Source: Prinia subflava
Taxonomy: Eukaryota > Chordata > Aves > Passeriformes > Cisticolidae
NCBI RefSeq assembly: GCF_021018805.1
Contig: NC_086283.1
Coordinates: 61,086,182-61,150,181 of the forward strand
Reading direction: 5' to 3'
DNA length: 64,000 nucleotides
The first letter of the stretch is position 1; the number at the start of each line of letters is the position of its first letter. The position numbers and the translations under genes are program-made. This document shows positions 37,141 to 49,000 of the stretch, piece by piece. A model generated the notes under the pieces. The model did no database searches, was not told where the DNA came from, and worked only from the letters and a program-made list of their open reading frames with translations.

Positions 37141-38275
37141 ACTATTTGTCTTGTTTCACCTAAATAAGTGTTCTGCTGGGGTACTTCAGATGCAATCTGC
37201 TTTGGTAGACTATGCTTTTTGCTTATTTATGTACAAATGCCAAAATGCTTGAGATGTTATAACACATCCCTTTTGAAGCAGTATGGAAAGGCAGGTTATA
37301 AATGGTATTGGCAGTTTCAGAACTGTATGTTTTTAACAGTGGCATCTGAACCAATACATACTTTCTTAAAAATTATGAGTTTCAATCACTGGAATTTTTC
37401 TGAGTTCTGATATCGATCCGTATTTGTATACTTCATATGGTTTGTTGTCAAAACAATGAATTTTCAGGACTGTCTTTTAAAATCCATATGTGCCAAGTAT
37501 CTGGGCTTTACTTTGTAAATCTCTCCATAAGAGGAAATAGTCTCACTAACATATATTAAGATTTTCCAAAGCTTTCTAGTTGCAATAGCTTTTTCTGTAT
37601 AGGTAGCATCTGGAACTTTGTTACCTTTGAAGGACAAAAGCATGATTGTGCAGTACACAAAGCTACAGAATTTTGTAGTAATTGAGATTTTTGAGTTAAT
37701 TGGTTTCTCGACAACAGCAGGAGTTAGAAATATTTTGTGCTGGCTCTGAATCTGGATTATCTCACTCAAAAAAACCCAGTAGTACTGTCTAGCAATTGTG
37801 ACTTGCAATGGTTACTTTCTCAGAATTATAAGCACTGCATTGTTCTTTCTTTACACAGATGTTTGACAGTTAATCTCATAAATAATAAAAAGCACATGAA
37901 AATTACAGTTCTGCTAATCTCTACAAAGTAAACAAATTTCAACCCCCAACATTTTATGTAACATAAAAATGAGATATTTGAAGAGATGCATCTTCTAAGT
38001 TATTTTTCTGAAAAACATTGAAGATATTAGCTCAAGCTCAATGCTCGAGCTAACTTGACCTCTATTTCAGACTCATTAAAATGTTTGCTACATTTCCATC
38101 TATTTAAATGGTTAATTGCCTTAGCATGGCAGCCAAGTGTCTTACAGTCACAGGCTTTGGATGGCATAGAGAGTTGTGTACAGATCAGGTGGAACATTGT
38201 GTCTCCAAGTGATTTGTGTCGGCTGGAATAACTAATTTAAACCATAGCTCAAGTGGAAATATAGGTGTGTGGTGG
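37141..38275. other. non-coding stretch, no gene seen
   Basis: A 114-codon minus frame at 37464-37808 has no recognisable domain. A hairpin-capable inverted repeat lies at 38027-38053 (11-bp arms with one mismatch, 5-base loop). Confidence 0.45.
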
Positions 38276-39015
38276 TGTCTTGGTTTGGGAAGACAGGTAT
38301 CTGTCAGGGAAAACTGGAGTTTCCCTTGGAATGGAAAATGTAAAAACCCTCCTCCCTCCAAATTATTACAATTTTGCTATTAGGAGTTTTCAGACAAATA
38401 TATGGGAAGTGGAATAACAGTGGTTTACTAAGAATATTAAAAAATACAAATGCAGTAGTAAAAAAAACCAAACAAGCAAACAAACAAAAGTCCTAGAAAA
38501 CCCTGACAGAGTCAGATTTACGACCTGACACCCTGTTGTCAGGGTGTTGGAAGTCCCAGTGAGTCTTCCTGAAGTAACAGATGTTGTTCTGTTAAGTCGA
38601 GATGATCCTGCAGATAAAAGGATCCAGTGCTGGCGAGATGGGTCCAGTATTCCTCTAGGAATTCAGTGGAAAACCCAGCTAAATTGGTGTTTGGGATGGC
38701 TGGTTTTATCCTGTGGAAAGGCTTTGGCTCCTCCCACTGTGTGGAGCATCCCACAATGGGATGAGGTGATGTTATCAGTCATGTGAGAGGCCTTAAATGG
38801 CCCATTCACAGGTGATGTCCCTTGGAGGAAGATGGGTGGAGGAAGAGATAAGGAGGCACTGCCTTATCTGGTGTTATCAGGTGTCCCATTAACAGAAGGC
38901 ATCCGCCCTCTTTCCACCCCTAGAGTTACAAGAGATAAAGAACAATATCTCCCAACCGCTTTCAACAGATGAAAATAGAATACACATTTTTGGTTACATT
39001 TTTCAACCCAAGACA
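38276..39015 (-). mobile_element. solo LTR, minus sense (family 'A', copy 2)
   Basis: A 740-bp element with TGTC...GACA ends. It is flanked by GGTGG (38271-38275) and GGTGA (39016-39020), a 5-bp target duplication with one mismatch. Its reverse complement matches 24589-25340 along the full length, including the ends, the GATAAAAC TATA-like motif, the short hairpin (arms 38528-38535 and 38540-38547) and the AGTAAA signal (complement at about 38424-38429). It has no internal retroviral region. The two copies differ by many substitutions and small indels, so they are old, independent insertions and not a recent duplication. Confidence 0.85.
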
Positions 39016-41158
39016 GGTGATGAGACAGTATAGGAAACAGAGTGGTGGCTCACCTGCCCATGGGGAGATCAAATAATTGCAGTAAATGTAATAGAGTAGC
39101 TCTAGAGGTGGGCCTCCCTGACAGCCTTTCTTGGAAAAGTACTTGGATTAACTTGAATAAATAAATTCAGATAACTCAAAATATCTACATAGAATAAAAT
39201 TTTTGGAGATCTAAGGAAATAAATAATGATGGACCATATTTTGCTTTTTAAATAACACTGCTCAATCTGGCACTAGTCATAGTGTAAAATTGAAATGAAG
39301 TGCAATACCGAAATCAGTTGAGTGGGCTTTTTAATAATAAAGCTCCATTGAAAATGAAAATGCAAAAATAAACTAGAAGAAGATAAATTATCAGGAACTG
39401 TTTTTCTTAGAAAATAATGGAAATAAAGACAGTTTTATGTAGGTAAGTGTTCCTAGAAGTAAATATTTACTCTCAGGTGGCATCAGGGTTAGAAAGAAGT
39501 AATTAAAACATGTAGGTATAACCTGCATATTTCCTCATAGCAGTGAATCCAGACCCTACTGGGCTAAATCTCTTATAAAAAAAAGAAGGATTTTTCACAG
39601 TAAAATTAGCTGATTAATAAGTAATTGACTAATTGATTAGTTACATAAGACAATACACTATTTGAATTTCGTTGTCATGGATCACTATAAATTACTTGCA
39701 ATAACAGTGAAAGCAGTCTAAGGAACTCATAAAAAGTAGATAGGCTTGGAGGTTTATGAGACAATAAAGTTTAATTGGCTGTATTCACTTAAGATTAGAG
39801 AAATACCCATCTAAAAGCACAAAAGACTAAGCTTTTGAGATCTTAGCTGTAATTCCATTTACCTTGTGGGCTACCTCTGCAGGCATATTCTAGGCTGGCT
39901 ATGAGAGGAATATCAGCTTGCAAAAGCTCGACTCTTTCTAAAAAACCAAGAGTGCTGTAAGGTTTCTGTGCCTAAGTTATTTCTTTCAGTTCATTATCCT
40001 GTTATTGTTTTGCTCTTTTGCTAACTTTTGTCACTTTTCCCTCTAATTCAGATGCTTAATGCATTCTAATTCTGGTAGTCTGTTAAATGTGTAAAAGTGT
40101 CTCGATGTAATTGGGCTTTCAGTGACATTGATAGGGTTATAGCTGATAAAGTCAGCTTATTTTTGTAACATTTACACTTCATTTTTTAAAAATCTGTAAT
40201 TAGAGGAAATAAATTAATAACCAGCATTTAAATAATATTCATTCCAAAATTAATAAAATTATGATGATTTTAAAATACATTTCATTTTTAGTTAAAAAGC
40301 TAAGAAGCTGTTTAACAACAGAGAGAGAGCATGGCAGAATTTGAACAAAATGATTTACACCATGTCACAGTAGCAGCGTTTGTTTAATGAAATCACAGTG
40401 TTGCTGAACTTTCACTGAACTGTTTCCTGAGGAATGCATGAACAGTGGGGTTGAATGATTTCTCAGACATGCATTTTGCATCTAAAGGTAATGCTTTACT
40501 ATACTGTTGCCTAGCAGAGCAGCTCCTGTGATTGGCAGAAAAGAGTGGGAGAAGAGAGGAGAGAGACATAAGTTATATAAAGTTAATCTCTGTGCTTTTT
40601 CCAAGTATGCCTGACTCTTGAAGGTCATATTGACTGAAATTATGCCTGGCAATGAATTATTCGTTTGAATTTTGCCTGAGACATGGTGGGATTTTTTTAT
40701 TGTTTTAATAAAACACATGGAACTAACACTGGAGAAGAGTTCAGAACAATTCTGTAGTGACAATCCTTTTCAACGATGCCAGGAACTGTCACTTCTTACT
40801 TTTGCTTAGGCAAATTAATCGAGCACCACACAGGTAAACTTAAACATAAATAAATTCAATGTTTCCTTCATCTTCTATTTGGATGGCTAAGTGTAGTCAT
40901 CAACTAGAGTGTTATTTCTGTCTTTCTCTCTTTCCCTTGCAGGCAGATCAGAGAGTAAGCTTAATTAAGTTAACATATATGGTGCTTTCCATTCAGAAAG
41001 CATAAAGCTATCCCCATTTTCACGTCTGGTTGTGCAGTTAATGACTGCAAAAGCTAGACACGCTTAAATACATTATTGACATGCTGTACAAGCAAGTGCT
41101 TAAAACTGTATAAGAAGCTAAACTGTTTCATATCCTACTAAAGTGGAAGAAACTTATA
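39016..41158. other. non-coding stretch, no gene seen
   Basis: AT-rich. A 93-codon minus frame at 40482-40763 is unrecognised. No repeat family was seen. Confidence 0.45.
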
Positions 41159-41421
41159 TGTCTTTGGGCTGGTTTTCACGCCGAGGCTGTTTCTACAGGT
41201 TATAGATCTTACAGGTCCAAGAACATTTTAAGGTCTTATACGAAGTTGTTTATTACATGAAAGCATGTATCTGAAGGTGTGAGAGTCCTAAATGAGCGGT
41301 CTTACAGTCTCACAATCAGTTATGAGGATAAAGTCTTAGAAATAAAATAACAAAATAAAAAGTAGTCGTAACATGGAATTAAACACAACATTCCATCTTA
41401 GGATAAAACAACCTTCAACTC

Positions 41422-41700
41422 CTGACCCCAAAGAGGGTTCCCGGCCGCGGGGATTGCAGTGGCAGAAAAGGGGTCCTGAGGTCCGAACCCCAAACAGGGT
41501 CCTGGCCACGGGATCACGATAGCAATGAGGGGTCCTGGGGTCCCAAATCCCAGACAAGGTCTCCGGCCGCAGGGATCACAAGGATAGAAAGGGGTCCCAG
41601 GGTCCCGAACCCCAAAAAGAGTCCCTGGCAGCCCTGAACTGAGATCTGGGGCAAGCGTTGCAGGGGCGAAAGGGAAGGGAGGGACCCTGGGGCCCTGATC
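41422..41700. repeat. GC-rich minisatellite, about 60-bp unit, about 4 copies
   Basis: Degenerate units start near 41423, 41482, 41541 and 41603. Each carries a core of the type GTCC-GAACCCCAAA-AGGGTCC-GGCC--GGGATCAC-A--GAAAGGGGTCC. The fourth copy is the most diverged. CpG sites are kept in several units. Confidence 0.85.
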
Positions 41701-41983
41701 CAAGCGACAAAGACTACAATAGATGGTACCTTTAGAATCCCATTCAGCTCCCTGGCAGGGCTCCTTCCCCAGGCTGCCGAAGGTGGAGGTTGGATTGGTA
41801 GATCGGGTTGATCAATCGATACCTTCACTCCCAACCCAGAGGCTTTTTATCCATAAGTCACAAATGCATATTCATATCTTTATCTACACAGTACCCAATC
41901 TAGATGCCATTTTCTAAGTTCATAAAACTACAAAAAAATGACAAAAAGCAGTATCAAAAACCTACGCCTATAGGCTATCTATC

Positions 41984-42126
41984 AGTGCAAAAACTCTATC
42001 TTACTAGCGTAAAAATTCTATCTTATTGTGCGCAAAAATTCTATCTTGTTATAAAGATATATCTTGTGAAAAATTCTATCCTAACACACGTAAAAATCTT
42101 TATCTTATTTGCACAAAATTCATACC
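41984..42126. repeat. AT-rich degenerate tandem repeat, about 23-bp unit, about 6 copies
   Basis: Units of the form G(C/T)G(C/T)AAAAATTCTATCTTATT recur with small insertions. They lie upstream of the presumed TATA box of the minus-sense LTR, where LTR enhancer repeats are usually found. Confidence 0.8.
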
Positions 42127-43822
42127 AAAAATTATAAACAGTACTCTATTTCTGTTGTGTCTAAACTCTATCACTAGGCCTGAAGCTCTGTACTTTTACA
42201 CTAACAACTAGGCATTTAGGGCATGTGGAGCTTAAAACTGAGGCTTAGATTTCTACTTTATGTATGTGTGTGGCTTTATATATTCTGATTTTCTAAAGGT
42301 TTTAATTCAATCTCTGCACTTCTCACTCTCTGTGGAGGATCCATGGAAACATGGACTCCAACGGTTTTCACATCTAAATTTCAACAAGCATCTGATCTAT
42401 ACACATGAATTATCCATGTTAGCATTAGATAATGTGTATCTGTGAGAAATTATCTCCTTGACAGGCATTTTACCATCATCACATGCAAGAGTGTTTTCTG
42501 TTAACTGTGGACAGCAGATGATGATCACTTCTTGACTGCCGCTGGAAGAGTTAAATTTCTTCCCCCAAGCCTCACAAATCCCACTGCAGGAGCACAAATA
42601 CAGTGACAGCAGATACTACACATACTGTGAACAACTATTAGGCAGTTTTAAGTTAATAAGGGTTAAGTTATTGGGTGATGATGAGGATTAGACACTATTT
42701 CAAGGATGTCCTTTTAACAGTGACAAAACAGAATTGTATTGTCCACTCATACCTAGATGTTGCTGGTGCTAGGAAGGCATCTACCACAGACTTCTCTACA
42801 TCGTCACCTGCTACAAGACAGCTCAAAAATCTCTATGTGAAGCATTACTGTGATTTATTGAAATATGAGTTTTGTGTGTGATTGTATTCAGAGAAATGAA
42901 AAAACAATTTATTTATGTTTCTTGTCAGATGAAGTGCAGAGATGAGTTTCTGAAGCATTCTTCAGTCTGTTATCCGTTCCTCCGTATGCTAAAGTAGCAA
43001 AAAAATAAACACAGAGAAATCCCTGAAGTAGGATCTTAAATGTCTTGGTTTAAGAAATAATACAAAATAAATAGATAAGTATAGAAGATACTTTCTGTCA
43101 CGATTTATTATTTTCTAATTTATTCCCAATTCAGATTTGAGTAAAAAAACCTAAGAAACCCTTTCTGAGCATGATCTCTATTAATGTCAACTCTGCGGAT
43201 CTTCTATTACTTCTGTATGAATCTCACAATGCTGAGAGAAGTTAAAGAAATACTTTTCCTTTAGCCATCACTCTTGATTTCTATGGGTAAGCCTCCCAGT
43301 TTTTTAAACAGCTAACAAAGTCAGTGTATTTCATGTGAGCTCTCTATTAATGAAAAGAAAACATAGTCTAGGCTCTCTAACTGCATTCTTTTTTTTTTAT
43401 TATTGAAATCCCAGTTGAGCTCCCTGATACTGGGGGGAAAATCTGAGCAGGAATATTAATTTTATCTTGTTTGTCTTGTTTTATTTTACCATTTTCTAAT
43501 TTTCCTTTAAACAGTTAAAGAACAAAGTAAAATGTCAATGACTACCTATTCCATAGGTCTGAATTATTTAGAAAATATTTTAGTATAATGTATTTTAGGT
43601 GTCAAAATAATATAGTCCTGATTGCAATACATGTATTAAAAATGAGCAGTTTTTCTGTAGGATAATGATAATGAAAGAAATTATTGTCATATTAGTTGCT
43701 GCTTGATGTTGAGGTTACCAGATTATTGGGAACATTTGGCACTTTCACTGTAACTGTTATTTTAAGTGTGATCATGGAATCCTCTACACATTCCCACTCC
43801 TTTCACCCCAGCCGTGGATACT

Positions 43823-43962
43823 CTAAACAAAAGTGCAGGCATAAAACTATAAGGCATTGAAGTCACAGGAAATTTTCTCCGATTTTCCATGAAACTAGTG
43901 GGCAGTAGAGTTGTGCAACATCATTCTTATGAATGCAATTGCTTGTACTTTAACAATGAGAT
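43823..43962. repeat. unclassified dispersed repeat, copy 2
   Basis: Same-orientation partner of 35970-36107, about 7.85 kb away. The homology fades within a few bases on each side. Confidence 0.78.
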
Positions 43963-44478
43963 TTTTTGACTGCCACTAAATTTTTACTTTTTTGGAGTCT
44001 TCATTCCTTAGGGTCCAATACTTACTCCAAAAGCAGCTGAATTAGTAAAGTGCTGTATGATAAAAACCACTCAATTTTAGGTGTTGTTCTCCAAAAAAGT
44101 AACAAATCAAATGAGAGATTCCAGGGAATAAGAATAATTTTCAGAAGTACAGTAAATATGACCCAGAAGGAGAATCTGAACATTTTGCTATGCATCTAAA
44201 GAACTGTGGAAACATAGATATTTGACTGCCAGAAAAATCACCTCAAGTAGAAAAACAAATGGTCTATCTTCTATACACGTGGGTGACAAAGTAAAATTTA
44301 TCAGCCATAGAAAAAACAGACAGGTTTAAATTATGCATTTAAATTATGCATTCCCAGTGGCTGACAATAAAGCACTCAAATACATTTTCTGAGGATGACA
44401 TGGAGTTGCTTTAACTATAACTTGGACAAACATCAGTCAGGAATCAAATCAATATTTCTGAGTTTGCCTTATGCAAAG

Positions 44479-44530
44479 AAATAGGCTAGATGATCTTTAA
44501 ATTATGCCTTCAATCTTGTCATTCTGTGGC
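44479..44530 (+). mobile_element. possible CR1 3' tail remnant
   Basis: A short stretch resembling the last 50 bases of a CR1 element ('GGCTAGATGATCTTTAAA...CATTCTGTGG'). It is too short and diverged to be certain. Confidence 0.3.
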
Positions 44531-45600
44531 AGTAAATATCATAAAGGAGGATCATATTTTTAATAAGGAAAAGTATATTCCCTGTGCGGTGGCAGTTTAT
44601 GTGATTATGGAGAAAAATGTGTTTTCCCAACACAATTAGTTTTTGGAAACAGTGGCGTAGGATGGACCATTGGTTTTTAGAAAGACAGAATTATTTGATT
44701 TGGGATTAAAGTTTAAGTCCTGCTTTTTCATCTATATGGTGGCAATTTGTAGTCATAAAGCAACAAATGATAAAACCATCTAAAATATATTATTGTTTAA
44801 AATTATCTAAGCAGTGTTTATATAGTGCAGTGTTACTTACATCGTATGAGCACTAGAAACATTCGAAGTACTGGTGATATGGTGTGCTGAAATTCTTTCC
44901 TCTGGGACTCCTTTTCTGACTTTTATCATGAAAGAAGGAAATTCTTCTGGAACTATCCCATCAGTGCTCACCAGTTTACATTTCAGAAGTAAAGTACTGA
45001 AGAGCCCATAGTGTATCACTAGCAGAAACTGTAGATTTTCTCAAAAAAACCTCAAACTCCCCTGTCCAAAAAAAGAGAAAAAGTTAAGTTAGGATCTCCA
45101 CACTGTTTACAATATGATTAGTTTATCATTTACCCTAGACTAGAATAAAATACATTACATTAGAATAGTGTAATGTTACTTCAGGACAAATAGCTATTTT
45201 CATTTAATTGTCTTTTATTCAGTGAAATCCTAATTTTATATTAGACACAGCACTTAACAAGAATGCTTCCATAAGACATTGTCTATGAATACTTCATTAG
45301 CATGAAGGGGTGAGTATATGATGCTGTCAGAATGGGCTGTCAAGAAGAAATGGTGTCATGGGGTGTGGCGGCGTGTGAAATTTAGTTTATTGAGTTTGTT
45401 ATATGTTCCTTTGTTTCCTCCTCATCCACGTGTACCCCTGAGGCAAGTGACATAACTGTCAGTTTTCTGTCAGTCATGAAGCCTGCGAGTTTTGTATTTC
45501 TCCCTGTCCCCTGGTTGACAAAACTTGAACATTGCACGTAACGGTCCCTATAACTCCCACTATTGGTTGTTTCACCTTTACCCCTCCCTGACACCATCTG

Positions 45601-45608
45601 TATAAAAG
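45601..45608 (+). promoter_or_regulatory. LTR TATA box
   Basis: TATAAAAG in the LTR, about 76 bp ahead of the AATAAA signal, with a CCAAT motif in reverse (ATTGG) near 45563 upstream. It probably marks the U3/R promoter of this retroviral LTR. Confidence 0.75.
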
Positions 45609-45881
45609 TGTACGCAGAACCACCCTCGGGGGTTGTGAGAGCAGGCGCAGGCGGGTGATATCACGCTTGCCACACAATAAACGCTCTTACCTCACTGCCT
45701 CCCATCCTGTCTCTGCTTCGTCACTTTGAGACCGCTGCCAAAGATCTCTCGTAACAAGAACCCACAGGAATCAGTATCGTCACTCGGCGCACGAACTGAT
45801 CCTCGTCCCGTGTTGCGGTGCCCGGGCTGGCCGTGCGTGGAGACGCTGAGGTCTCGAAACACAGCATCGTGACATAAATTG

Positions 45882-45901
45882 TGGCGCCCAAGCCGTGGGG
45901 C
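45882..45901 (+). promoter_or_regulatory. retroviral primer binding site (tRNA-Lys type)
   Basis: TGGCGCCCAAGCCGTGGGGC directly downstream of the LTR end. It is the known lysine-tRNA PBS pattern TGGCGCCCAACGTGGGGC with two extra bases in the middle. The insertion would weaken tRNA pairing. Confidence 0.75.
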
Positions 45902-46000
45902 TGAGAAGAGATCCATGGAGCTCTCGAAAGCCCACAGAAAAAGGACTGGCAGACCTCGCGCCAGGCGCGTCGTCTGAAATCGTGGTCCATGAGCGTTGGG

Positions 46001-49000
46001 GGTGACATTAGTGTTGTACTAGAAATCACATTTGTTTTGAAATAATTAAATTCTCTTGTCCTGCATTTCAGTTTCATGGTGGATAATTAGACAGACACAG
46101 TTTAAATAACTCCTTTAATTTATGTGTTGTGCTTGCTTTTTATTTGCTTGGTAACCATACTATTAGAGCTTTAACTTTTTCTAGCAGTTTGATTTTTTAA
46201 ACTTGAGATGTTAGATTGTTATAATTATTATCCAATCATATATACAGCAAAAACATCAAGTAGAATGGGATTGAATCCTGAGTCAAGTGATGAAGTAAGA
46301 TTAATGGTTCTGAAGCCCAAAGCAAGATCTGTGGATTCACTTCTACAAAAGCAGTAAGAATGTGGGAGACAGAAATCATTTTATCAGTCAAAGGCCAGAG
46401 ATGATCTGACTGAGAGAAGTGCTTATGAATGAGTAAAACTGTGGCTACTCAGGGCATTCGTGACCTCAGGCACATGCACACTGTTTTAAATAAATGTTCT
46501 ACTTGATACATGTGCTGCAACTTGATATCTGAAGAAAAAATATTATATCAAAATTTCTCATTGGGAGCCATAAAACATTTGCTGTCACAAGGCACTTGCT
46601 AAACAGTTTCAAAAAACAAAGGCTGTTGAAATCTGCTCTGACTTTGTCTGTCTCCTTTCTAGAGAAAATCAGAGCAATTTTTCACTGTGTAAGGTTGCTC
46701 TTTATTCCTGACGAGTAGACATTTACTCCTTTCATTAGTGAGACTTTTCATAAAAGTTTTCCACCAAGCCTTCTCTAGCCATCTTTTTGCACTCCACTTC
46801 TGTTTATTATTGGAGCACAAATAGTTGTAATAACTTTTCCATGAGACTTTTGATAATTTCTTCTGAAGTTCTGTTGATAGCAAAAATGTGAACAAATTTT
46901 GACAAAAAACCCCCACCACAGGATGTTTTTCTAATCTCCCATTTTCATTCTTAGTATTTCAATCTGGTCTAATCAGTTGTCTTCTACAACAGTGAATTCA
47001 TCATAGTTGTAATCTGTTAGGTTAAATGGAGTGCATTAAAAATGAAGTATTTTCTGCTTTTTCTGTTTAATATTCAAGACTATTTGTATTTTCTACATTT
47101 TTATTTTAAAAAAAGAGAGTTATTTTCCCTTAATATGATTACTATCATTCAGTTTTCATACATACCTGGCCTGTGGACATTTTACAAAAATTGTAGTAAC
47201 TTCATGCTGCAAAGGCAAGTGAAAAGGACGTATTTGTTAAGATTAATGTGGATCAGATGAGACCAGATGCTGCTTAGAGAACACAAAGTTACTGTGAGTC
47301 TTTGAAATACTCATTGTCTGGATTTGGAAAAAAAACAGCATTTGTTTTTTTACAACAAGAGCAGCTGGATGCTTGAAAATCTGGTCTTTCATTTGTAGGC
47401 TTTAGGCCTTTTTCTAAACAGAGAATTTACTCTGGCTTTGTTAAAGTAACCTCAGGGCTTATCTACATGGGTATGTTTGTGAGACATAAGCTAGGATATG
47501 AATTTTTAAGTACCACAGCTGGTTCCCATAGAGGGGATACTTTGGGATGTAAGTGCCTTGCTGTAGTTAAGGTTCATCTACCAGCATAGCGGGTTCTCGC
47601 TGCTTTGTACAGCTATGTGGTCAATCACTCCTCAAAAGCTTTTATTTTTAGAGTTTAATAATTTATGTATGTATGTATTTATTTGTTTATTTATTTATTA
47701 TTTTATCATCTATTGAAATTGGTTTGTTATGTCTCCTGACGAACTCTTTTTCATTATTGTCTAGAATATTTCAAGTACAACTACCATGCAATGACAGAAT
47801 TATACCAAGTTGGTTTTGACTTCTGAGGCAGCTTGTATGCTTCTTCATCTATGTATTGTGTTAAAAAAACCCAAGGATTTAAGACTTATTTCTTCCAGAT
47901 ATGATAAAGAACTTATTAACTTGAATCTGAAGCTCTTTTAAATTTGATTTTTTGAGTAGATCTACTTGCTTTGTAGTAGCAAGCACCCCTGAATTAAAGA
48001 AAGAATCACAGAGCACAGTGTTTATATATTTCCAGTTCCTTGAAAATTGTGACTTTTACAATTGTCATAAGCTTCTAAGCTGCTTTAGCTGGAATATAGT
48101 CTTTTTTTTTTTTTAATATGGAAACAGATGTCAACTTCCTGTATTTTCTGTATTTTCACTCTCGATTTGTTAACTGGAGAGAGATGAAGGTGTAGTAGGT
48201 AATTTATGGAAATTACAACAGTATATTAACTATTTGTTTTTGTTAGTCCCCTCAACTCTTTAATCTAGAAATAAGCAACCTGTCTTAATATTTCTCTCCT
48301 GATTCAGTGGGTAGGCTTGCAAAACATACAAAACACTGGGCTTGCTCCATAATAAAAATATTTACTTTGCATGACAGGGAAAACCCTTATTTTCATTATC
48401 TTCACAACTTTATAAGGTTTTTGAGTCGATGTGTGAACTTTTATGCATAATTCTGCAGATGCATGCTTTTTGGATAACATAAAGGAGAAGAAAGAAGTTC
48501 TCCCTCTGGTGTTAGATTACTGGGACTGGGAGAAAATTACACTTGTGTGGTAGCATGATGACAACCCCAGCTAAAGAAAGCACCAGACTTGGTTTGTATA
48601 AAACTCCTCCATTTTCTTTATTGGTTTTAATGTATTTGCCATCATACCTTCAAGTGAGGGAAACAAACCAAAACAATACTCTCTGCTAACAAGAAACAAA
48701 CAAAACAAAACAAAACCAGAAAGAAAAGACAGGTGTTTAGTTGAGCAAAAAGAAAAGTCATTAAAAACAAACCCCTGTCTGCGCTTACAACTGCAAAGTG
48801 GTCATTTATATCATTGCAAGGACTGTATTGGAAAACTACCTTGCCTGCCCCTTATCCCCAGTCTCCAAACAAAGGTAGACTTTTTTATGTCTATTCTGCC
48901 TTCACATTTTAGGCTGTAATAACTGATATTTTTCATAGCTATTTAGCTTAACAGAATTTCTGTCACATGGGTTTGGGGTTTTTTGACAGGTAAAGGCTAG

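Larger units (their letters stand above)
41159..42200 (-). mobile_element. probable minus-sense LTR with internal tandem arrays
   Basis: The left end is a plus-strand TGTCTTTGGG (41159), like the other TGTC...GACA LTRs. On the minus strand a good TATA box (GGATAAAAAGCC, plus-strand complement at about 41849-41860) precedes a GC-rich block, and AATAAA (complement at 41249-41254) lies about 90 bp before the 3' end. The putative R region contains a GC-rich minisatellite (41422-41700) and the putative U3 an AT-rich array (41984-42126). The right end and a target duplication were not found, so 42200 is approximate. The sharp GC island in AT-rich surroundings supports an insertion. Confidence 0.57.
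42201..45353. other. non-coding stretch, no gene seen
   Basis: AT-rich. It contains copy 2 of the unclassified repeat (43823-43962), a small tandem (TTAAATTATGCAT twice, about 44327-44352) and a possible CR1 tail scrap near 44479-44530. The open frames are short and unrecognised. Confidence 0.45.
45354..46000 (+). mobile_element. truncated endogenous retrovirus: 5' LTR, primer binding site, leader
   Basis: The LTR runs 45354-45874 with ends TGTCA...TGACA. Inside it, TATAAAAG lies at 45601 and AATAAA at 45677-45682, giving a clear U3-R-U5 order on the plus strand. Seven bases after the LTR, a sequence at 45882-45901 (TGGCGCCCAA..CGTGGGGC, with a two-base insertion) matches the lysine-tRNA primer binding site used by betaretrovirus-like (class II) elements. 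About 100 bp of GC-rich leader follow, then homology stops and AT-rich flank begins. There is no gag, pol or env and no 3' LTR. CpG sites are very frequent from 45600 to 46000, which suggests a fairly recent insertion. Confidence 0.82.

Noticed and set aside
36531..37163. 210-codon plus-strand frame
   Set aside because: It is the antisense of a minus-strand CR1 fragment whose sense strand carries the recognisable ORF2 codons.
37464..37808. 114-codon minus frame
   Set aside because: No motif recognised; composition and context are like neighbouring non-coding sequence.
43041..43080. LTR start (TGTCTTGGTTT) similar to the element at 38276
   Set aside because: Similarity stops after about a dozen bases and no matching end was found.
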